Source: DATDTB01 sp035291025 (GTDB lineage: Archaea > Iainarchaeota > Iainarchaeia > JAFGOX01 > DATDTB01). From it: 28,009 nt of DNA. Both the position numbers and the translations under genes were made by a program. The DNA lies in NCBI GenBank assembly GCA_035291025.1, contig DATDTB010000003.1, positions 1 to 28,009 of the forward strand, in the 5' to 3' direction. The notes under the pieces are model-generated. The model was not told the DNA's origin and searched no databases. It saw nothing but the letters and a program-made list of their open reading frames with translations. Below, in pieces: positions 23,018 through 28,009 of this stretch. Position 1 is the first letter of the stretch; each line of letters opens with the position of its first letter.

Positions 23018-23425
23018 TCACTTCAACTCTCTCACTGGGGAGCGGGCACCGCATACTTCGCACACCAACGTAGTGATGCCTTCCTTTTCCACCAAGTGGG
23101 TGTCGTGTTTTTTGCATTGCTTGCACAAGACGAATTCCTTCACGTAATTGGAAATCTTCTCGTACAAGACCCTCTGGGGCGCCCGCGTCTTGAGTATTAG
23201 CCTGGAGCCGTCAAGGTTTCCAGGAACCGCCAATTCCTTGGTTATCACCTTTAGCAAGTGCTGCGGCTCCCTCCTGAGAGTGTCGCAAATTTCCTTGAAG
23301 TTGACTATTATTGTCTTGTTGCCCTCCATTTGAATGCTGGCAACGGGCAACTCAAAGCGTTCCTTTTCAAGGGCCTTCTCGGGAAGCGTGGCGTAAGCCC
23401 TTTCAAGCATTTTCTCGTACTCCAT
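23018..23425 (-). CDS. eif2B: Translation initiation factor 2 subunit beta (aIF2-beta)
   Basis: 135 residues from ATG 23425, with GGGTG five bases upstream; an extension to 23455 is open but overlaps the neighbouring gene. The N-terminal MEYEKMLERAYATLPEK is the helix that binds the gamma subunit. The central alpha-beta domain runs from IVNFKEICDTLRREPQHLLK to RLILKTRAPQRVLYEKI. The C-terminal zinc ribbon has four cysteines as CKQC and CEVC, with VLCKQCKKHDTHLVEKEG. It is one of three subunits of the factor that brings initiator Met-tRNA to the 30S subunit; alpha and gamma are not in this window. Confidence 0.96.
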   Translation of the reverse strand: MEYEKMLERAYATLPEKALEKERFELPVASIQMEGNKTIIVNFKEICDTLRREPQHLLKVITKELAVPGNLDGSRLILKTRAPQRVLYEKISNYVKEFVLCKQCKKHDTHLVEKEGITTLVCEVCGARSPVRELK

Positions 23426-23447
23426 TAAACACCCAACTCCTTTTGCT

Positions 23448-23960
23448 TTACTCAATTCTCTCGCTTTCCTCCACTATCACTCTGTCCTCAAAGTCTTCAA
23501 CTCCCGCTCCTTTCCTCTCCCCTAAAACAGCCTCAGTGGACTTTTCCACGGGCTTGAAGCTCCGCGCCTTCAACTCCAAGGCCTTGAGCCTGTGGAAGAG
23601 GACTTGGTTCGCGTCCACGACTTTGGAAAAGCCTTCAAGCACTAGCTGGATTGATTCGCTGCGTTCACGCAGCCCCCCAAATGCAATGTAGTTTTCCCCG
23701 GCAACGCACGACTTCGCTTCCCGGGAGAGCTCCTCGAAGGCAACGCATTGAATGCAACCAGTCCCGTCATCCAAGGTCAGCACCGCGAATTCCTTAGGGC
23801 TTTCAAACAACTCCGTGAGCGTGCCCCAAACGCAGGCCCTGTCAATTAACTCGCCGTTCGAGAGTTCAACCCGCGCTGCGCCGCCTGGAGCGCCAACACC
23901 CTTGCCTTTAAGCAGGTCGGAAACCAGTGCATACTTCAGCGTCGGCTTTTTCAAAACCAT
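23448..23960 (-). CDS. OB-fold nucleic-acid-binding protein
   Basis: 170 residues. Residues about 40-110 (RACVWGTLTELFESPKEFAV, LTLDDGTGCIQCVAFEELS, AGENYIAFGGLRERSESIQL) fit a single OB fold of the RPA32/Stn1-like kind, with the DDGTG strand-turn typical for that group. The tail from about 120 onward is charged and ends acidic. Single-stranded DNA or RNA binding is likely. It starts 114 bases after the protease gene with a possible TATA box and lies 22 bases ahead of aIF2-beta. It could be a small RPA subunit or an RPA-associated protein; I cannot decide. Confidence 0.8.
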   Translation of the reverse strand: MVLKKPTLKYALVSDLLKGKGVGAPGGAARVELSNGELIDRACVWGTLTELFESPKEFAVLTLDDGTGCIQCVAFEELSREAKSCVAGENYIAFGGLRERSESIQLVLEGFSKVVDANQVLFHRLKALELKARSFKPVEKSTEAVLGERKGAGVEDFEDRVIVEESERIE

Positions 23961-24020
23961 GTTTTTTCACGCGACAAAAATCACTGCTTGCAAGGCGCCT
24001 GGCTTGGAGAAAGTGGTGGT

Positions 24021-24036
24021 TATTCAATAAAAACCC
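24021..24036 (-). promoter_or_regulatory. Possible TATA promoter for the translation-factor run
   Basis: The minus strand reads GGGTTTTTATTGAATA about 60-75 bases before the OB-fold gene start, in the 114-base gap that separates it from the protease gene. Confidence 0.4.
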
Positions 24037-24074
24037 ATTGCCTGGGCAGGGCTGCCTTGCCGGGAAAAACGCCC

Positions 24075-24953
24075 TTAAAGGCTGCCAGTTGAAAGCGCCG
24101 TCACTGACTTGTACAATGCCAGCGCCAACAGGATTCCAATTGTTATTGGCGGGATGGCTGGGAGGGCTTTCCCGACGTTTTTGCCAACGTAGTCAACTGT
24201 CCAAAGCAGCCCGGCAAGCCCGCCAATTGCCGCAAAGCCAGCCGGCACGGAGCCAAGGAACACGGCAATTGAGACTACCACGGCTGAAGGCATCGCCAAG
24301 TCGCCCGTGCCCAACTGGAACGTGTGAAAGGGAGTGGGAATGTCCGCAGTCATCGAAAAGCCCTTTTGCTTCAAGGACGTGGCCATTGAAACCATGTGCT
24401 TCGTCTTGAACACTGCAACGTAGTCGTAAACGGATAGCACTCCAAGGAAGAACAGGATTGGAAGGAGCCCCAGGCTAACCCCCAGGACAGCTCCCACTCC
24501 CGCGGCTGCAAGCGCGGAAAACGCGTTTTTCACCAAAACGTCTTCTGGGTGCCAGTACTTCCAAGCCATCAACGCGCCTATGAAGACAAAGGCCGCGCTC
24601 CAAAGCTCTGGAATGAAGGACTCAACGACAATGAACGCTGCCGAAAACAACGCCACCACCTCTAAGGCCTTGATGAACCCGAACTTTTTCCACTTAATGA
24701 ACAGCATTATGACCCCAGTGAGCACGAGAATCCACGCCATCATCAAAAGCGGGCTCAACAGGCTTTCAGGGGTTTGGCCAATTGACTCGAAGACGCGTTC
24801 GTCGCGGGCGTCAAGCGAATAGCCAGTGTAAAGCGCGAGCATGACGGAAGCCAAGTACAACGCGGTGACAGAGAAAACGAGCTTGCCTGAAGCCTTTAGG
24901 TCAGCCTTTCCAGCCGCCTTGGCAAGAGCTTTCGGGGTTTTTTTACGAGCCAA
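24075..24953 (-). CDS. Presenilin / signal peptide peptidase-like intramembrane aspartyl protease
   Basis: 292 residues with about nine hydrophobic segments. The two catalytic motifs of the GxGD proteases are both present: VLSVYDYVAVF with Asp177 in one helix and QLGTGDLAMPS with Asp218 in a later one. The PAL motif near the C-terminus appears as LPAIPPITIG (264-273). The conserved region between them (KHMVSMATSLK) also fits. The first 24 residues are Lys/Ala-rich and cytosolic. The start is TTG 24953, directly after an in-frame stop, so no longer start exists. Such enzymes cut membrane-embedded helices, such as leftover signal peptides. No link to the pilin locus can be shown. Confidence 0.92.
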   Translation of the reverse strand: MARKKTPKALAKAAGKADLKASGKLVFSVTALYLASVMLALYTGYSLDARDERVFESIGQTPESLLSPLLMMAWILVLTGVIMLFIKWKKFGFIKALEVVALFSAAFIVVESFIPELWSAAFVFIGALMAWKYWHPEDVLVKNAFSALAAAGVGAVLGVSLGLLPILFFLGVLSVYDYVAVFKTKHMVSMATSLKQKGFSMTADIPTPFHTFQLGTGDLAMPSAVVVSIAVFLGSVPAGFAAIGGLAGLLWTVDYVGKNVGKALPAIPPITIGILLALALYKSVTALSTGSL

Positions 24954-25014
24954 TCAAACAACTCTTTTTCCACTGCAAGCCTGCACTGCTTGCGCGAGTG
25001 AAAAAGAAGGCAAG

Positions 25015-25026
25015 ACTTTTAACCCT
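25015..25026 (-). promoter_or_regulatory. TATA promoter for the protease gene
   Basis: The minus strand reads AGGGTTAAAAGT about 65 bases before TTG 24953. The predicted leader contains the inverted repeat GCAAGC / GCTTGC near 24976-24994. Confidence 0.45.
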
Positions 25027-25056
25027 ATGGCGCCGCGCAAGAAAGCCAACGACGGG

Positions 25057-28009
25057 CTAGCCGCCCTGGGACGTCAGGCGCAGTATTCCGTGGCGCGGGT
25101 TGAAGAGCTCGCCTTCGCGCTTGAGCTTGTCAATTATTGACAAGGCCTTGTCCTTGGAGACGTTGAGCTTTGAAACCGCTTCGTCAACTACCTTGTCCAC
25201 GGGAACGTTTTCGGACTCGCTCGAGAGTTCTTCAACGATCTTCAAAATAGTCTTGGCGCGTTCGACTTCGCTGTGAGCGCGCCCGGTCATTATGATGTCA
25301 ACGTCAATCTGGCCAGTGCTCGGGTCCAATCCAACCTCTGCCAGCGCGGTCTTCAAAAGCCTGATGGCCCTCCGGGCGTCCTCGATTGTGGCAGTCGAGG
25401 AAAGGCGGACGCGGGCGCTCGCCTCCGCCAGCCTAACGAGTGCGTCGAGTTGCCTTGGAGTGAGAGTGACTCGGTTGTCCTCCCTTCCTGCCTTCCTGAG
25501 GTCGCGGTAAAAGTTCTTTATTTCTTCCTCAGCCTCGCGGGAAAGCATTGGAAAACACGTCTGCCTGGCTAGCGCGACGTACTTCCTGAAAAGCTCCTTT
25601 TCGATTGGCGGCGTGAGGGCTTCCTCTTCGCGTTCGACTTCCTTGTCAGTCGCGTCGTGCTTCAATCCCTTCTGCAGCCTCATTGAACCAACCCTGTGCG
25701 CCTTCAATATGTGCTCTGCAGTGTCCAAGTCCTTTTGAACGTCTTTTTCGTCGCGGATGATGTAGTAAAGGTCAAACCTTGACAACAGGGTGGGTCCGAA
25801 AGTCAACTGGGTGGGAATGGACTCGTTTGGGTCAAAGCGCCCGAACTTAGGGTTGGCCGCCGCCAAAATCGAGGTCTCGGCCTTGAACTGCGCGACTATT
25901 CCTGCCTTCGCGACGCTGATTGTGTTGTGCAACACCACTCCACTGGAAACAAAGGTGTGGTTTGGCTCGACTGTGACGTCGTAAACCCATTCAGAGTCAG
26001 TGTTTTTGATTCTTTCAACTCGAGTTATCGTTAAAAGCTTCAAGCTTGAATTCAACAATTTTTCAAGTTTTAGCAAGCGCTCTTTTAGGTCATGGTACTT
26101 CTTTAGTGCAAGTGTTTTTGTTTTTTCATCCAAGACTACCCAGTTTTTTCCAGCGCCTTGTCTTTCAATGTAAGTCACCATGCTAGCTGACACGTCCATG
26201 GCTTGCGCCACTTCGTTTAGCGACAGTACCAAGGCTTTCCTTTTCTCCCTAGGGCCGCTGTTTTCCAGTTTTCTTGCGCCGTTTTCCAGTCTCGCCAGGG
26301 CTTTTTCCAAGTAGTGTTTTACGGTTGCGCTTTCCACGTTTTGTTTCTCATCAATTGCCTGCAGGAAGTAGCCATTGCTTATTCTTAACTGTTTTAGCAC
26401 AGTGTTCAACTCGCTTGCCACCCAATGCGGCAGCAGTTCGCGTGAGCTTTCTCTTTTACTACTTCTTTGGGTGAGTTTTTTCACTGCGTGAATCCGCTTG
26501 TCAAACTCTTCAACTACTTTTTCTCGGAATTTCTCCATGTTTCCAGTTCCAGAAACCACAACCTTGTACTTGTCGCCCCTGTTTTTCCGTTTCTCCTTCT
26601 CACTTGCAATGTAGGAATAAATCCCAAGTTGCAGCAAAAGGTCTTGGTAGTCGCACGCCAAGCCAGGGGAAGACGTGCAGTAGCCAAAGCGTTCGCCGTC
26701 AACGAACCCATCCCCCAGGAAAGCGGTCTTCAAGAATTCAGTCACTACTTCTTGCCTTTCCGCTTTCAAGTTGTTGGGGGCTCTCTTAACGCGCGCTTTT
26801 GCCAAGAGTTCTGGGTAGTTTTTCTGGAAAAAGGAGTAAACGCCGTTTGATGTAAGCCTTACTGTTGTCAAATTATGGTCCCTGCGGGCTGCATGCGCTG
26901 CAAGCGAAACGTTTTGGTTTACTGAAGTATTGAAGGCGTTTGACATGCAGTTAGTCATGTCGCGTACTATTTCAGGGTCCGTATTGCTTGCCCCTATTTC
27001 TGAGTACCTGTGAGCTTGACTGGAATAAGAGTGGCCTTCTGATGCAACGTACCCCAAAAACCGCCCCAAGTCGTTGCCTGCTTGCGCCGGGAAGTCGAGT
27101 TTTTTCCTAAAGCCCCCAACGCCTGCATTCAGCGCAACACCTTTTTTGGTGCAAGGGTAATTCTTCACTCCGGGCGCATGCGTTCCAGTTTTCACGTTTT
27201 CCGCCGGCACTTCATTGATTCCTTCTTCAGTCCACACGAACACGGGATGTTCAGGGGTTACCCGAACCTTTCTGCCATTACTGTAAGTCAATTCAACGAA
27301 GTGGCCAGGAGCCTTGTGCCTGCTGACCCTGTCGGCTTTTAATGTGAAAGCCTTGGAGAAGTCAGTTGAAATCAGTTCCAGGGAATTGGTTGGAAGTATT
27401 TCGCAGTCCTTTCCCTGCACCACTTTTTCCTTGTCTGCCTCCATCAAGCCGTCCACGAGCTCGCCTATTTTTCTAGTGGAACCGTCCGCTAGTAGTATTT
27501 CAAAGTCCTTGTGGTAAGACTGCTGTTCGGCCGCCTCGTGCATTGCGCTCTGGTCATCCGCGTCCATTTTATCCAATTCGTCAATCGCAGCCAGCCCACC
27601 GGACGCCAGGACAAGCGCACCCGCCTTAAGGGTCCAACCGCCGCTTATTTCGTCCTTTTCAGCCGTGGCCGCAATCCCTGCGCCAGTGCTCATTTTTCCG
27701 GCAATGTAAATGCTCTTCGGGGAAAGCTGGTGCGCATACTTTAATATTTGGGACTTGCCGGTTCCAGGGTCTCCAACCAACAGCAAGTGCATGTCGCCGC
27801 GCTTCTTTGTCCCGTCCCTCAGCTCTTTTTTTACGCCACCAAACATCTGCAGCGCGATTGCCTCTTTCACCATTTCATGGCCGTAAATCGACGGGCTGAC
27901 GGATTTTCTCAAGAGTTCGTAAACGTTGGGGTCCTTGGAAAGCGTCCTGATTTTTTCCTCTTCCTCTGGGAGAATCTCGATTTCTAGGTACTCGCGCTGG
28001 AGTTCTTGG
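25057..28009 (-). CDS. mcm: MCM replicative DNA helicase, intein-containing (5' end outside window)
   Basis: The frame is open to the window end; residues before 27912 read YELLRKSVSPSIYGHE..., normal MCM sequence, so the true N-terminus lies beyond 28009. The AAA+ core has Walker A GDPGTGKSQ, Walker B AAIDELDKM, sensor 1 LAAANPKFGRFDP and the arginine finger LLSRFDLYY. A C-terminal winged helix ends the protein (SKLNVSKDKALSIIDKLKRE, then NPRHGILRL). MCM forms the hexamer that unwinds DNA at the replication fork. An intein interrupts it just after EAAEQQ and before TISVAKAG, in the strictly conserved block after Walker B, so protein splicing is required for function. Confidence 0.97.
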   Translation of the reverse strand, partial: QELQREYLEIEILPEEEEKIRTLSKDPNVYELLRKSVSPSIYGHEMVKEAIALQMFGGVKKELRDGTKKRGDMHLLLVGDPGTGKSQILKYAHQLSPKSIYIAGKMSTGAGIAATAEKDEISGGWTLKAGALVLASGGLAAIDELDKMDADDQSAMHEAAEQQSYHKDFEILLADGSTRKIGELVDGLMEADKEKVVQGKDCEILPTNSLELISTDFSKAFTLKADRVSRHKAPGHFVELTYSNGRKVRVTPEHPVFVWTEEGINEVPAENVKTGTHAPGVKNYPCTKKGVALNAGVGGFRKKLDFPAQAGNDLGRFLGYVASEGHSYSSQAHRYSEIGASNTDPEIVRDMTNCMSNAFNTSVNQNVSLAAHAARRDHNLTTVRLTSNGVYSFFQKNYPELLAKARVKRAPNNLKAERQEVVTEFLKTAFLGDGFVDGERFGYCTSSPGLACDYQDLLLQLGIYSYIASEKEKRKNRGDKYKVVVSGTGNMEKFREKVVEEFDKRIHAVKKLTQRSSKRESSRELLPHWVASELNTVLKQLRISNGYFLQAIDEKQNVESATVKHYLEKALARLENGARKLENSGPREKRKALVLSLNEVAQAMDVSASMVTYIERQGAGKNWVVLDEKTKTLALKKYHDLKERLLKLEKLLNSSLKLLTITRVERIKNTDSEWVYDVTVEPNHTFVSSGVVLHNTISVAKAGIVAQFKAETSILAAANPKFGRFDPNESIPTQLTFGPTLLSRFDLYYIIRDEKDVQKDLDTAEHILKAHRVGSMRLQKGLKHDATDKEVEREEEALTPPIEKELFRKYVALARQTCFPMLSREAEEEIKNFYRDLRKAGREDNRVTLTPRQLDALVRLAEASARVRLSSTATIEDARRAIRLLKTALAEVGLDPSTGQIDVDIIMTGRAHSEVERAKTILKIVEELSSESENVPVDKVVDEAVSKLNVSKDKALSIIDKLKREGELFNPRHGILRLTSQGG
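25924..27519 (-). other. Intein in MCM with LAGLIDADG endonuclease and HTH insert
   Basis: 532 residues. Block A starts with Ser1 (SYHKDFEILLADGSTRK), block B has VRVTPEHPVFVW with His91, and block F/G ends VYDVTVEPNHTFVSSGVVLHN with terminal His-Asn; Thr is the +1 residue. Two DOD-type motifs, DLGRFLGYVASEGH (about intein residues 150-163) and FLKTAFLGDGFVDG (about 262-275), mark a homing endonuclease. In the long region before block F, residues about 433-451 (SLNEVAQAMDVSASMVTYIE) form an XRE-like helix-turn-helix. The DNA is visibly richer in A and T than the flanking extein. The element is intact, so splicing is expected. Ser1 with Thr+1 is an acceptable nucleophile pair. Confidence 0.93.

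Noticed and set aside
1..28009. CRISPR array, rRNA or insertion sequence
   Set aside because: No regularly spaced repeats, rRNA-like sequence or transposase was found on either strand.

Overview
The window looks like a stretch of archaeal chromosome. It carries archaeal or archaeo-eukaryotic information-processing genes: both subunits of DNA topoisomerase VI, an MCM replicative helicase, aIF1A, aIF2-beta, the kinase Rio1, a Pno1/Dim2-type KH protein and ribosomal protein L10e. Promoters are TATA-type, and TTG and GTG starts are common. The many class III signal-peptide (Q-x-S-x-E) pilin-like proteins and the compact gene packing fit a DPANN-type lineage such as Diapherotrites or Micrarchaeota. 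That placement is an inference and cannot be settled from this window.

Positions 1-8619 form a type IV pilus / Tad-like surface-appendage locus. It opens with the 3' part of a secreted cysteine-repeat protein. Four tightly packed genes follow (three of the junctions overlap) for small proteins, each with one N-terminal hydrophobic helix behind a short charged leader, like minor pilins. Next come a lysine-rich winged-helix protein, a secretion ATPase of the TadA/FlaI/GspE type, and two half-size platform proteins (TadB/TadC-like). Convergent to these are two tandem paralogous major-pilin-like genes whose mature chains are the same length. A divergently transcribed KaiC-like ATPase (8767-9489) sits beside the pilins. 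No prepilin peptidase is visible.

Positions 9565-13083 hold L10e with a long low-complexity tail, a large secreted single-pass membrane protein, two tiny membrane proteins with hairpin terminators, and a CAT-anticodon tRNA.

From 13065 to the window end every gene is on the minus strand. Read in the transcribed direction they are: MCM helicase (interrupted by a 532-residue intein), a presenilin-like intramembrane protease, an OB-fold protein, aIF2-beta, a DUF424 protein, aIF1A, mevalonate kinase, a 65-residue unknown, Rio1, an EamA-type transporter, the Pno1-like KH protein, topoisomerase VI B then A, a HAD hydrolase, a 480-residue unknown and a small HTH protein whose 3' end overlaps the tRNA antisense. 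The aIF1A / Rio1 / KH / Top6B / Top6A order is a recognisable archaeal neighbourhood, here with extra genes between its members.

No CRISPR array, insertion sequence or rRNA was seen. No gene-free stretch longer than about 200 bases exists.
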